Positions 27,298-37,552 of a stretch of DNA of 39,916 nt are shown here, piece by piece. The position numbers and the translations under genes were made by a program. The number at the start of each line of letters is the position of its first letter. Position 1 is the first letter of the stretch. A model generated the notes under the pieces. The model was not told the origin of the DNA. It did no database searches and saw only the letters and a list, made by a program, of their open reading frames with translations. The stretch comes from Porphyra umbilicalis (taxonomy: Eukaryota; Rhodophyta; Bangiophyceae; Bangiales; Bangiaceae): contig KV919249.1 of the NCBI GenBank assembly GCA_002049455.2, forward strand, positions 1 through 39,916, read 5' to 3'.

Positions 27298-28938
27298 ATG
27301 GCATGAAGGCGACCGCAGCTGCCCGAGTCGGCGCGGCTGCAGTTCGCGGTATGACTGCTGCCGCGCGCGTACGCGTCGTGCAGGAGCTCACAGCTGATGC
27401 AGTGATTCTCATTCGCAATGTGCGGAGGTGCTTTGAGCGCGAGATGGCGGACACGCGGCGAATGCCGCGGAAGAAGCCGGCGGAGTGTATGGCGGTAGTA
27501 ACTGGTGTGAGTCGGCGCACGGTCTCGCACGTGAGTGAGTCGGGTGCCGCCGAGCGCACGCGCCCCGCCGGGACCCCAGAGCGCCGTAAAACCCGGCAGT
27601 GCATTCCACCGGAGGAGGACGAGCGAGTCCGGGCTTCCATCAACCAGCAGCACTGAGTCAAAAATGCTTCCCATGCTCGATAGCACTTTGCACATGTTGA
27701 TCAAGTGTCAGAAGAACGCGGCGGAAAGTGGCGCTGGTGGATGCTGGCAGAGTGGTGAGAATTTGGCGATGGACGCTGGAGGGTTTACGCACGGGTGCAC
27801 GCGCGTACGACGGGGCTGGCCCAATGACGGGGGCGCGGGCCTCGCCGGGCGCGAGCGCGGGTGTAGGCATCGGGGAGGCCGGCGCTGTGGGGGGGGGGGC
27901 GTGTGGCGGTGAACAGGGCGCCTACTTGTGGTCGTGTACGACACTCGTTACTGACCTGCAGGATATTGGATTCACATTCTCAAATGCGCACAACCATCTT
28001 GATGTGGTTCGGGAGAAGCCATCTGTGATCTACCAACAGGAGGAGTTCTACGCTGAGACACTACCGAGCGAGCGGCAAGGTCATCTACTACTTCGACAAA
28101 ACGTCGGTCAAAAAAAACATGTCGGTCTACCGTAGCTAGAACGACGGACCCTGCGCTTGCGATTGGACCGGCCGTAGGTAAATTGCGGGCGTATCATCAT
28201 CGCCCACGTCGGCTCGCGAGAGATGGGCTTGCTGCAAGGCGCTGGCCTTTCGTTTGTCGGGAAAAAGAGTACCGGCGACTACCACTAGGAAATGAGCGGA
28301 CCTACCTGGCTCATCTGGCTGGAAGATGCTGCCTTCCCCACGATCTCGGACGGCGTACTTGTGCATGATCGGGCGCCCTACCACTTAACGCTGACAGACG
28401 ATGCGCGCCCAGATACGACCAAGATGCAGAAGGCCAAATGTGCCGAGTGGCTCCCACGCCACGATGAAGTGCCGCCTTCCTGGTTGTCCCAAGAGTGGCG
28501 GCAGCTGAAGACTAAGGCGCATGTGAAGGCGGAAGCGGATAAGCATCGACCGGCTCCACGGTACGAGGTTCAAAATCTCGCACGGCGTTTCAACGTGAAG
28601 ATCATAATTTCACACGTCGCCCGTTCGGAGCTGACTCCGATTGAGATGGTTTGGGGAACCGTCAAGGTGACCCTGAAGCGCGCCAAGGTAGACTTCACTA
28701 TGGCGGCGCTCACAGCGTTGTTGGACATCGATTTTTCCGAGAGCACCGCAGACGTCTGGTGCCGCTACGAGGACCTAGCCCCCAAGATATGTAGGAGTGG
28801 TACAGCGACATTGGGGTGATGCGTGAAGAAGTGCAGCGTGCTTTTGAGGGGGCCGTGTAGGAGGCCAGGGGACTGGAGGAGGATGATATGAATTCGGAAC
28901 CCTATGCGGGCTCGGATGTGGATGACATTGCCATGTGA
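27298..28938 (+). pseudogene. Tc1/mariner-IS630-type transposase pseudogene
   Basis: Pieces of one DDE transposase appear in order but in different frames. They are: an HTH-like VTGVSRRTVSHV (about 27496-27531); LQDIGFTFSNAHNH and VVREKPSVIYQQEEFY (27955-28050); VIYYFDKTSVKKN (first catalytic Asp, about 28085-28120, one frame over); IIIAHVGSREMGLLQGAGLSF (28192-28255); GDYH-stop-EM (TAG 28286-28288) where the family has GDYHdeM; VHDRAPYHLTLTD (second Asp, about 28361-28400); ELTPIEMVWGTVK (final Glu, about 28628-28665); and a tail EWYSDIGVMREEV with a second TAG (28858-28860), ending TGA 28936. At least three frameshifts and two stops make it non-functional. By family it would have cut at TA dinucleotides. 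Confidence 0.8.
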
Positions 28939-28995
28939 GATTTCGAGTGAACTGGAATCATGTTTGCATTGTTATTTTTCACAATTGGTATGCTA

Positions 28996-29040
28996 CGGTC
29001 GTTCCACAAAAAACCCAGCACTCCAAAGTTTGCAACAGTG
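28996..29040. repeat. Diverged end of the foldback-element family
   Basis: After a TA (28994-28995), CGGTCGTTCCACAAAAAACCC, then GCACTCCAAAG and TTTGCAACAGTG, matches the outer arm of the MITEs at 3132 and 15755 position by position with moderate divergence. It lies 57 bp after the end of the Tc1/mariner-type pseudogene, but its orientation is that of a left end. It may therefore be a separate solo end. Confidence 0.45.
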
Positions 29041-29547
29041 ACACGATAGGTGACGCATTCTGCTAACCCTTCCGTCAAGACTCGCACCGTGTCATCCTCA
29101 AACCCTCTTTTGATTGACTTTATGCGGGCGCAAGGTTACCAAGTGCGTGCACGCCTGGTGTGACTTCCGTATTCAAGGGCCCTACGCTGTGTTGGAGCCA
29201 CGGCCGGCAACCAGCCGCCTTGGTTAGGCTACGGTTCGTTTCGTGCCAGAGACTAGCAGAGGTTGTTCTCGTCGGCTCGGGGACAGATTCGAGGTTGAGG
29301 GACTGCGCTGGTGATTTTACCTCAGTGTGCTTTGAGATCGCAGTAAAGTGCGTGCCAATTCCCGTCCCTGAACGCCTACCGGAATCGGATTGCACACATT
29401 TTTGGTTTGGATTTGGAAAGAGGGGGTGGATTGCGATCGAGAATATATGACGAATCCCAGGGTGATATTTTAAGGGTCGACAACCGGAAGCTATTGACGA
29501 TTCGCATCTCGGCGCCACCGCGTCCCCATCCCCCCCCCCGCCACGCC

Positions 29548-29555
29548 TATTTAAG
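29548..29555 (+). promoter_or_regulatory. TATA-like box
   Basis: TATTTAAG stands in a GC-rich stretch. The palindromic repeat begins 79 bp downstream and the DDE transposase start lies about 720 bp downstream. It may serve a longer transcript of that element; otherwise unsupported. Confidence 0.25.
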
Positions 29556-29633
29556 CCTGCCCTTCTGGGTCTGAGCATTACACGGTCGTTTCGAAAGCTC
29601 CAGAGCGACGTGTTAGAAATCCAGTGGTCTGTA

Positions 29634-29835
29634 GAAAATTGGGTCGCGACCCAATTTTCGGAGGCCTCCGTAGCCTCTGCGAGAGCACCTTACGACGCCA
29701 TTGGATCAGCAGCTCTCCGAAGACGTGAGCCGTGCAAGCGACGGGTCGCGACCCATTTTTCGGAGGCCTGTGCAGGCTCTGTGAGAGGGCCTTTTGATCC
29801 GAATGGATCAGCAGCGGTCAAAAACGTAATCCGGG
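29634..29835. repeat. Two 102-bp repeats, the first with a perfect 26-bp palindrome
   Basis: GGGTCGCGACCCA occurs at 29641 and 29743. Each is followed by TTTTCGGAGGCCT, GCCTCTG or GGCTCTG, GAGAG, and GGATCAGCAGC. In copy 1, bases 29634-29659 are a perfect palindrome. In copy 2 only the inner 12 bases remain palindromic. Confidence 0.85.
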
Positions 29836-30272
29836 GCGGATCACGTCTTGCTCGTGCTTCGTCGATCCTGTTGCCTGCAGGCACTTGCATGACGCCTTTG
29901 TTATCACCGTGCGGTTGCTGTCTTCCTGTGGGGGGACACAATATGGCGGAAGCTGATGAAGGCCAGACGTAAGTTAGGTCTGCGTGTGTTGCGAGTGCAG
30001 TAGGGCGCAATATTGATGGGGAACGGGTGGTGGGAAAAGACATCCTCGATAAATGTCATCATGAGAAAAACGTACTCACCCCTCCCCCCTCCGCCACGGC
30101 CGCGCATGTACTGAAACGGCCCTCCGAAGCGCCTTCCCCCTTCGTTCTCTTCTGGTATCATGTGACTTGAAACAGGGCGACGGCCGCAGACATCCTTCAG
30201 GCCTTCCCAGGCAAAGTATGAGCCTTCCAGTGTGTCGAGTGCATCCGGTTCTTTCTCAAACCAACGGCAGGG

Positions 30273-31583
30273 ATGGGGACCTGGCAGGAGTGGGCAAGAG
30301 CCCAGCCTCTGGCTTCTCCCCCTGCTGCCGCGGCCTGTCTGCCCGTGGTTCAGTGTCGGCGGGCGGTCCAGGCCAGTGCCGCGGGCGTCGCCACGACTCC
30401 CACGGGTCTTTGCGACCCGTGTTACGGCCGGCTCAAACGTGCGCGGCGTAACGAGAGAGCGGCGGCCCCCCCCACTTCTCCCCTCACCCCTATCTCTCTC
30501 CCCTCCCGGCAGGCTGGCTTTGAGGACCAACTCGCCGCGCCTGTGCTTCCTCTCCCGGCTATCCTCCCCGCCACCCCCGGGCACGCTCCCTTCACCGGGG
30601 CGGCCAGACCCTACTCGGATGCTTCTGCACCCATGCGTGTCTCATCAGGGGTGGGATCCGCTGAGGTTCGGACGTTCAACCGTGTTAACGGCGGGGGCTG
30701 CACCACTGGTTCGTCCTCCGCTGTGGCCGCCCACATGGCTGGCGAGGGTGGAGCTGCCACCACGCTGACGCTACTGCCGGGTCGCGGACGCACTGCCCTG
30801 ACTGCACCGGCGCCGGCAGCCGCGCAGCAGCCGCGTCCAATCGATCCCGACCGACGCCTACCGCTTGCCCCCGGTGTTGGGGCAAGTCCGCCCCCGTCAA
30901 ATTTGGCGACGGAACCTCCGCAAGTCCCAGACTGCCAGCAATTCCTGGAAAGCCTTCTGAAGGGGAAGTACGATGCGCAGCGGGACGAGGCCGTGCTTGA
31001 GGATATTGCCAACGCAATTATTTTGCGTGGCGACCGCCCCGAGATCCGACTGCGGCACAAGAACGGGCGCGTGCGCGTCTACTCCCGGCAGCTATCGCCG
31101 CGTAAGGCCTTAGTCAAAGTGAGCCAAGCGAACAAGCGCAAAGCTGCCGCGCGCAGACTGGTGGGGGACGGGTGTGGGGTGGCAGCGAGGCTGCAGCGCG
31201 GTAGGACGCCGCCCTCAGGCGGTCCTGTGCGTCTATCTGTATCGGAGCAGGTGGGCCTGGTGGCGGCTCTTTCCATGAGCCGCGTCGGCTTCAACCGCTG
31301 GCGTTTGGCGAGTGGGGGGGCACGCAGCGGGCTGGCTAGTTTGCCGGAGCTGCGCGCTGCACGGCGGGAGATGTATTCCCTCCCGGGTAAGCAGGTCATC
31401 GTGACGAGGTCTGGCGCCCACTTGGCGTCCCTGACTGCAGCGATTCAGGAGAGGGTGACTGCCCTCTGCGACGCCGACCTCTTCGTCGAGCGGCCCGTGC
31501 GCGACGCCCTGGCTGTGCCCAAAGAGGCGGGTACGGCGGTGGCCTTTGTCGCCCACCCCGGCTCTCCTCCCTCAACCGAGTAG
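30273..31583 (+). CDS. DDE-type transposase, N-terminal part
   Basis: This 436-codon frame from ATG 30273 ends at TAG 31581. A Cys pattern near the start (C..VQC ... GLCDPCYGRL) looks like a zinc-binding element. A Pro/Ala-rich linker and a basic helical region (residues about 220-300) follow. The same frame continues after the TAG with the block that holds the first catalytic Asp. This is therefore one transposase interrupted by a nonsense codon, not two genes. The later parts resemble a poorly named animal/protist DDE family with LGLDKGG and SEQ/GEQ-E-H motifs. As it stands this piece alone could bind DNA but not catalyse transposition. Confidence 0.6.
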   Translation: MGTWQEWARAQPLASPPAAAACLPVVQCRRAVQASAAGVATTPTGLCDPCYGRLKRARRNERAAAPPTSPLTPISLPSRQAGFEDQLAAPVLPLPAILPATPGHAPFTGAARPYSDASAPMRVSSGVGSAEVRTFNRVNGGGCTTGSSSAVAAHMAGEGGAATTLTLLPGRGRTALTAPAPAAAQQPRPIDPDRRLPLAPGVGASPPPSNLATEPPQVPDCQQFLESLLKGKYDAQRDEAVLEDIANAIILRGDRPEIRLRHKNGRVRVYSRQLSPRKALVKVSQANKRKAAARRLVGDGCGVAARLQRGRTPPSGGPVRLSVSEQVGLVAALSMSRVGFNRWRLASGGARSGLASLPELRAARREMYSLPGKQVIVTRSGAHLASLTAAIQERVTALCDADLFVERPVRDALAVPKEAGTAVAFVAHPGSPPSTE

Positions 31584-32693
31584 GACGTGCACGTCACCCT
31601 CGGCCTGGACAAGGGAGGGGATCCGGGGACGGTCAAGATGGTGGCTACAATTATCAACCAACCCCACCCCAACAGCCCGTTAAACACCATTTTTGCGGGT
31701 GTCTGTCCTTGCGAAAAGGACAACTACGAGGAGCTCGCGACAATGTTGGAGACCCATCTGCCGCAAGTGAGCGCGCTGCTGCGAGACGGAGTTCTGGTGC
31801 GCGGCGTGCGCAGCCCAGTGCGGCTGATGCTCGGGTGCGACTACGCGGCCCAATGCAGTGTGGTTCGGCACAATGGAGCTACAGCGACGCAACCTTGCTT
31901 GACCTGTAAGCGTACCCGGTGGCCCGGCAAGCAGCAGGCGGTGCTGGACGCCATCTATGGCACCCTGCAGGACGTCACTGGCGGGCGACACCTCCGAGAG
32001 GCGACGCACTTCGCCGATCGGATGGTCATTGCCGGCGGCACGCCGGCGGTTGGGGAGCCCGGCACACCTGAGCACCACTGCTCGGTGGTGCGGAGTCCCC
32101 CGCTGGCCATAAATCCGCGGCACATTGTACCAATTCCACTCCACACCACCCAAGGAATTAACCATCGATTCCTGCGACTTGCGATCGAGATGGTGATGGT
32201 AAGCCGCATCGCGACGGACGGCGCAGCGGACGGGCGGCAGGCGGGCGCCGCTTTTTCCCTCGAGCTGGTCAAGCTGCTCCACGCGAAGGTACGAGTGAGG
32301 CCGACGTCCTACCACGGCGGCCTGTTCATCGGCCGTGATTGCCACACGATTGGTGACAACAGCGCGGTCATCTGCGATGCACTCGTGGGTAAGGCCTCGC
32401 AGGCGCACCTTTCTGCGTACAAACAGGCGTGGTGCCTGTGGAACCGAGCTCGCAAGACACTCGACCGTGCGTGCATCATTCCCTCCCAAGAGGCGGCCCA
32501 ATTACGGACGGATGCAGCCGCAATGGTCACCCTGCTGAAGGGCAGCTTTCCCTGGCTCTCCATCTCGCCCAAGCTACACATTTTGATGTTTCACGCTCCA
32601 AATTTTTTGGACGCGTTTGGGAGCATCGGGCTGTACGGGGAGCAAGGGCTGGAAGCGTGGCACGGCCGATACGGGCAGCACGCGGCCAAGTAA
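31584..32693 (+). pseudogene. DDE-type transposase, catalytic part between two in-frame stops
   Basis: The frame continues that of 30273-31583 directly after its TAG and runs to TAA 32691. Visible blocks in order: VHVTLGLDKGGDPGTVKMV (first Asp, codon 31608-31610); PNSPLNTIFAGVCPCEKDN; VRLMLGCDYAAQCSVVRHNG followed by PCLTCKR (Asp plus Cys pair); YHGGLFIGRDCHTI; KLHILMFHAPNF; and GLYGEQGLEAWHGRYGQHAAK. These resemble eukaryotic transposases with glDkGG, YhGgsf-Gn-C and K-HiL--H---f---sEQ-iE--H blocks. I cannot name the family precisely. No ATG lies at its start, so it is unlikely to be translated by itself. Confidence 0.6.
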
Positions 32694-32996
32694 CCGGGCG
32701 CGACTGAGCTGGAGCGCGCCGCGGCTTTCGTGCGCGCAATGGCGCTGGCACGCGAAGCGGGACCGGACGTGCTGACCCGTTACTCGCCAAAGCGCACTCC
32801 CGCTGCTGCAGGAGTGCGAGAAGCACGAAAGATTGGAGACAAGCGGCGTCGTGAGAACAAGCCTAACTTGCCAGTTTGTGAAGCGGAGGCCCGCAAGGCG
32901 GAAAAGAAGCGTAATCAGTGGGCGGCGGTGATTACTAGCGAGGCGGCCACGACCGTTGGTGCGTACCTCAAGAGACAGATAGAAAGTTCTGTGTGA
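32694..32996 (+). pseudogene. DDE-type transposase, C-terminal tail after in-frame TAA
   Basis: This is the same frame again, 100 codons after TAA 32691-32693, ending TGA 32994. It reads PGATELERAAAFVRAMALA and then a Lys/Arg-rich stretch (ARKIGDKRRREN, EAEARKAEKKRNQ). The stop replaces what would plausibly be Tyr (K-Y-PGAT), a one-base change. AATAAA follows at 32998. Confidence 0.6.
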
Positions 32997-32997
32997 G

Positions 32998-33003
32998 AAT
33001 AAA
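32998..33003 (+). promoter_or_regulatory. AATAAA poly(A) signal candidate
   Basis: The hexamer sits one base after the last stop of the DDE transposase frame, a plausible 3' end signal for that element. Confidence 0.35.
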
Positions 33004-34538
33004 TGGGTCTTTGAGAGTCTTCGAATGCCACCAGTGCACACATGCAGCCCCCCGAAAGATCACTCACTGTAGGCCACCTACACATGCAGCACAGAGGACC
33101 TGTACGCGACAAGGCACACATTGACGAGCTGACCATACGCTAGATCGTGCACGTCTGGTGCCCCGAGTCGGGATTCACTTTCAAAACTCATGTGGGACCA
33201 CTCCTGGCGCCTTCAGCATCCCGCGCACCACGAGCGTCCACAACCAGGAGCCCCCGGCATTTGCTTTTGTGTGCCGCACCGGCTCTTTTTCGCGAGTGCT
33301 TCAAGCTGCATATGTCAGAGCCCAGCGCAACTATCCAAAGATCATTCAAAACACATCAGCAGAGCCGGAGTTCTGCCCCCTTTTCACTCTGACACGCAGT
33401 GTTGTGGTCAAGACCTATTTTTTTCCGGCAGAATCGTGCTCTGCACACCCTGCTTGAGTGGGCTGGTATGGGGGGAGCTCCCAGTCTTGCTTCTCTCGGG
33501 AGCCGGCGACTCCCCCTTACGTCTGAGCAGGGGTCAGGTGGAGCCTGTCCGTCGTTCCTTGCTTCTGGCACCAGGTCATTGTCCACGTTGCATTCTGCGC
33601 GGGAAAGTGGAAGCCTGATCTGACACTTACCCTTTCGGCCAATGAGCTGTCCCATTTGAAGCACCAGCCAACCCGGTGCGACAACCCTGTTGAAAACCCA
33701 GAAGAGCAGGTACACTGGCCCTTAACTAGGCGTGCCGCCCCCCCCCAACCCGTCCTTTATCCACTGTCATCGCTGTTGCTACCGCTGACGACCCGCCCCC
33801 CCCCCCCATCCCGCGCACTCGACGGGTGCGGTCTGGTATCTGTTCTGCTGAATAGCTCTTGTCGAATTGAAGATAGAGTGACTAAAGTCTATCTCATCGT
33901 ATGAGTCCTGCCGAAAAACTGCTCTGGCTTCGGCGCATGAACATCAATCGACCCCAAACCTTGTAGAAGTACGAGGGGTGGCCCTTGGGTCCTCAGAAGG
34001 AGAAAATAGAGCACGAAGCGCTGCACATCCCACCCGGTGGTGCCCACTACCTAATTTGTATTGATCAGGGACATCCGATACGCGCGATTCTCTCCCACAT
34101 CCGCCCACACCCCGTTAAGGGCAGACTTGGTGTATTCGCAGTCACATGCAGCCCGACTGACATTTACAGCTCTTTCCCTGCCACATGAAATAGTTTTGAT
34201 CAGTCTTGGGATCTTTGGGAGCTTTGCGTCAAGATTCGTCAATCTGGACGGCTCATAGCGCCACCCAGGCGCTGATTGCGCGTTCGCGTGCCTGGCGCAT
34301 GTGTGGTCGCAGCGTCCCATCGTACGCTATCCATCTTGTCGTTGCCCATGCACGACACCGGTTGACCCAGGTCGTATACCCTTCTTCAATGTAGGACGAC
34401 GGTGCTCCAGATAACAATGACTCTTGCTCGTCACTCGCTATGCTGTCGTGCACCGCTTGTGTGCCTTACACATTCTGCACCGATCTCTCAGTCGCCCCCA
34501 TATTCCGGCTTGCGCATCTCCTCAGGGTGTACTGACCC
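33004..34538. other. No recognised gene
   Basis: A 99-codon frame (33158-33457) ends in a mildly protein-like stretch (YPKIIQNTSAEPEFCPLFTL), but it has no domain and is overlapped by two other open frames. C runs lie at about 33739-33747 and 33795-33806. Nothing else is supported. Confidence 0.35.
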
Positions 34539-34991
34539 TTGGTCGTCAATGGCACGGGAGTGGACACCGCCTACTTACCCACCCAGAGGATTAACATGTT
34601 CATGATCGCGGGCCTGGTGGCTACCGTCGGCGGCACTGCTGCAGCAGCCAGGAGGCTGATGGACCTGTTTATCCTCACGAAGAGCTTCACGCACCCGTCA
34701 GGGCTGGGGCCCGTCAAAACCCGAAAGTTCGTCAGGCAAGTGCTGCCGCGGTGGCAGGTACAGCTGACCTCATTGTGCATCAAAGGCTTTGGACAGCTGA
34801 CGTGCATCCTGCTCAATACGGGTAAAGCGAGCGGTTCGGGCACCCGTGGGGAGATCCGCGAGCTGGGGTCTGCCGACGCCGTCACGTGCATGAAGGACAA
34901 CTGGTTCTTCTCCAAGGTTAACGGGCGGAAGTGCGTCAAATTATATGAACTACAAGAACATACATACTTATCATACACTTACGCTATGTAA
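34539..34991 (+). CDS. Hypothetical protein, 150 codons
   Basis: The frame from 34539 (GTG-type position; in-frame ATG at 34596, MFMIAG) to TAA reads through a mixed-composition sequence. It has a small hydrophobic Ala/Gly stretch and Lys/Arg-rich middle, and ends YLSYTYAM. It is not low-complexity, unlike most frames nearby. I recognise no family. It could be a fragment of another transposon or a chance frame. Confidence 0.25.
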   Translation: MVVNGTGVDTAYLPTQRINMFMIAGLVATVGGTAAAARRLMDLFILTKSFTHPSGLGPVKTRKFVRQVLPRWQVQLTSLCIKGFGQLTCILLNTGKASGSGTRGEIRELGSADAVTCMKDNWFFSKVNGRKCVKLYELQEHTYLSYTYAM

Positions 34992-35313
34992 CTCCGAATG
35001 AGTCTCTGATGAGGATTTTTCGTGCATTTATATGTTATAATTGCATATAAGTCGCATTGGCGAGGAACGTAGAGTAATCTGCTTGTACTGACTGTACCAG
35101 GCAACCACTCCCCCCACCCCTCACCATTGCTCACGCACCCCTCCTACCCCTCTCCTTGCCATGCTGCTTTCTTCTTCCTCGCCCCCACCCCACTCCTGCA
35201 TCACTTTCAGCACGACAGTCGATCGCCAACGGGTGCCACAAAACTGGAATAGTTAGTCGAGTATGCCGGTTTCTTTTCGGAGATGCCGGTTGTCCGCCCG
35301 GTTTTTTCCGTAG
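34992..35313. other. Transition from AT-richer to GC-rich sequence
   Basis: AT-rich at 35020-35060 (TATATGTTATAATTGCATATAAG), then C-rich. No gene. Confidence 0.4.
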
Positions 35314-36015
35314 GGGAGGCGCGTTGGTGACGCTGTTTCCAGGCACGACTCCCGTCCGCGCACCCCCACAGGTGCAGCGCCCCCCTGCCCTACCCCTCCG
35401 GCGCCCTCACGCACCCCTCTGCCCCCCGCCCCCGCGGCAATCACCTCCCTCCTGCACCTTTTTCGCAGGGCGCGCCTCCTTCCCGCCGGCCCCCTCCCCA
35501 GCACCTTTCCCTTCCAACTGGACCGGGCTCGCGCCGCACTCGCGCATCGCGTCGGCCTGCCGGCCTGGGACGCCTCATCCGACCGTGACGATGCGCGCGG
35601 GGGCGGCGGCACCACCTCAAGGATTCACCACGTCGGCTGCGTGGAGCGCATGCTGCCGCAGGCGCATAGGGCTCGGGGCATTCCCCTCCACGCTGTCGTC
35701 GATCCTGTGGATCCGCGGGCGGCGGTATTGAACCAGTGTGGCGCGTCACGGGCCATGGGCGTTTGCTTCCTGCCAGAGCAGCCGCCATTGTCCGCGGCGG
35801 CGGCCGGTGGCGCCCGTGGAGCAGACACAAGCGCGACCGTGTCGGTGGTGCGCCAAGGCATCCCCACGTCCCACGGCCGACGGGGACATTGCCGCACCCG
35901 CCGCCGCCACCGCCGTCGACGCCCGAACAACGGGTCAACGTGGTGCACGACCGCCCTGCGACGGACCTTCGCGGCGGCGGTGCCGGTCGAGCGCTTTGTC
36001 TTTTCCGACGCGTAG
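35314..36015 (+). CDS. Possible coding exon, unknown function
   Basis: The frame is open for 233 codons, from just after TAG 35311 to TAG 36013, without a convincing ATG at its start. The middle part is not low-complexity and looks protein-like: LLHLFRRARLLPAGP, then RARAALAHRVGLPAWDASSD, VERMLPQAHRARGIPLHAVV and DPRAAVLNQCGASRAMGVCF. The last 50 codons are Arg-rich and may be past a splice donor. I recognise no domain. Other frames in the same stretch are Pro/Arg repeats, which makes this the most likely coding frame if any. Confidence 0.3.
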   Translation, partial: GRRVGDAVSRHDSRPRTPTGAAPPCPTPPAPSRTPLPPAPAAITSLLHLFRRARLLPAGPLPSTFPFQLDRARAALAHRVGLPAWDASSDRDDARGGGGTTSRIHHVGCVERMLPQAHRARGIPLHAVVDPVDPRAAVLNQCGASRAMGVCFLPEQPPLSAAAAGGARGADTSATVSVVRQGIPTSHGRRGHCRTRRRHRRRRPNNGSTWCTTALRRTFAAAVPVERFVFSDA

Positions 36016-37552
36016 GCTGTGGCCAGCCTCTGCCACGCCGACGGCTTCGTTTCGTTTGTGTGGGGGGGGGTGCGCGGACGGGGAACACCAACGCGTGTTG
36101 GCGTGGCGCGCCAGCATGCGGCCAGCGGTCAGCGGTCGGAGGGACGGCTACACCCACGGAGACGCGGGGCAGCCACAGCCGTTTACAGCAGGTCACAGAC
36201 AAGTTATTGAATCTGATGTGGGTGTGTATGCTCCCACGGGGCCATTCAGGAGCCGCAGATGGTGCAGTTTGTTCCACATCACGGTCACATGTGCCTCACA
36301 GGGCGCTTTTGCCGCCTTTGATCACGCGCCGGGGACGCGCCACATCGGTGGCCATCGGTGACAAGCTTGGGGAGCCAAACGGTTGGCTGCGCGCCCGGGC
36401 CGAACAGCGCGGCGGACGAGCCACTCGCCCGCACCGCCCCGCGGGTGCTGACAAAGTGGCGTCCGCGGCGCTTGCGTCATGCGTGCCGCCCGCCCCCCCC
36501 GCGCGCGCCCGCGCGCGCCCGCGCGGGCGCACGGCCCCTTCCTGCCCGCGCCCAAAATTTCAACGCGGGGGCAGCCCGCCGCGCGCCGCCGCCGCGCTGC
36601 CGGCAGCGGCGGTGGCGGCGGCGGCCGTGGCGTGGGGGGCGGGCTGGTGGGGGGGAAGCGGCGGGGGGGGGGGGGGAAGGGCGCGCCGGAAGCGCCGCCG
36701 GCCCCCCGCCTGCGGCAGCCCCAGGCGGGATGGCGCCGCCGCGCGCCATCACGGAGAGCCACTCGAGGCGCCGGCCGGCGGCCGCCCCGCGCCGACGCGG
36801 CGCCGCGCGCAAAACAAACGCCGGCGGGCACCTGGACGGGGCACCCCCCCCACCCCCGCCCTCCCCCCCGCGCCGCAGTCCCCCCAGCAGCGTCGGTGCC
36901 CCATTGTCAGTGGCGGCCGCGTCTGGCAGGCGCGCCGCCGCCGCCGCCGCCGCCAGGCGCGCGGGCCGCTCGCGCCCCGTGGCGGCCGTCGGCGGCACCC
37001 ATTGGGAGGCGCGGCGCCGCCGCTGTTGCGGTTGTTTTTTTCCTTGGGCGGCACCCACGCCGGGTGACCGCCGCCGCGCCGCGTCGCCGCCGGCGGGGCC
37101 GCCTTGCGTGACGGGCGGGGAGAGCGCTGCGGGTGCGGCGGCGCGCCGCGGCGCTTCCAGCGGCTTGCGCGTGCGCCGGCGTGGGAGGGGAAGGCCGCCG
37201 CTCCTCGAGGCGCCGGCCGTCGCCAGCGTGCCCCAGGCGTCGCCCACACCGGTCCCGTCACCGCGCGTGGCGGCGGCGGCAGCGTGCGCGGCGTCGCCGT
37301 CGACGCCCCGCGGCGCGGCGCGCGCACGCCGGGGTCGACGCCTGCGGGCCGACTTGCTCGCGGCTGCGCCGGTGGGCGTGGCTCCTGCGCCCGCGTCGCT
37401 AGCGCGCGTCACTTTTTTTTTTTTTTTTGAGGGTGTCCTCTCCCGCGCCCTCCCCCTCCGTACCTCCCTTCCATTCTCTACCCTTCTTGCGGCCGTCCGC
37501 CGGGTCTCCCCCCCGGCGCGCTCGCCCCCAACTCCCCCCCCTGTGACGTGCC
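36016..37552. other. Extremely GC-rich gap ending in a T16 tract
   Basis: From about 36380 the sequence is dominated by CGCCGC/GGCGGG words, and every frame encodes Arg/Ala/Gly/Pro. I support no gene. A run of 16 T's (37413-37428) and a C/T-rich stretch (37430-37550) lead directly to the ATG at 37553, and could be promoter or 5' UTR. Confidence 0.4.

Larger units (their letters stand above)
29041..30272. other. Non-coding stretch upstream of the second DDE transposase
   Basis: No gene is supported. It contains a TATTTAAG box at 29548 and a palindrome-bearing 102-bp direct repeat at 29634-29835. I see no domain in the short frames. Confidence 0.4.

Noticed and set aside
4269..32996. Reassigned stop codons as the cause of the interrupted transposase genes
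   Set aside because: TAG, TGA and TAA are all involved and normal stops close the same frames later, so simple nonsense mutation is the better explanation.
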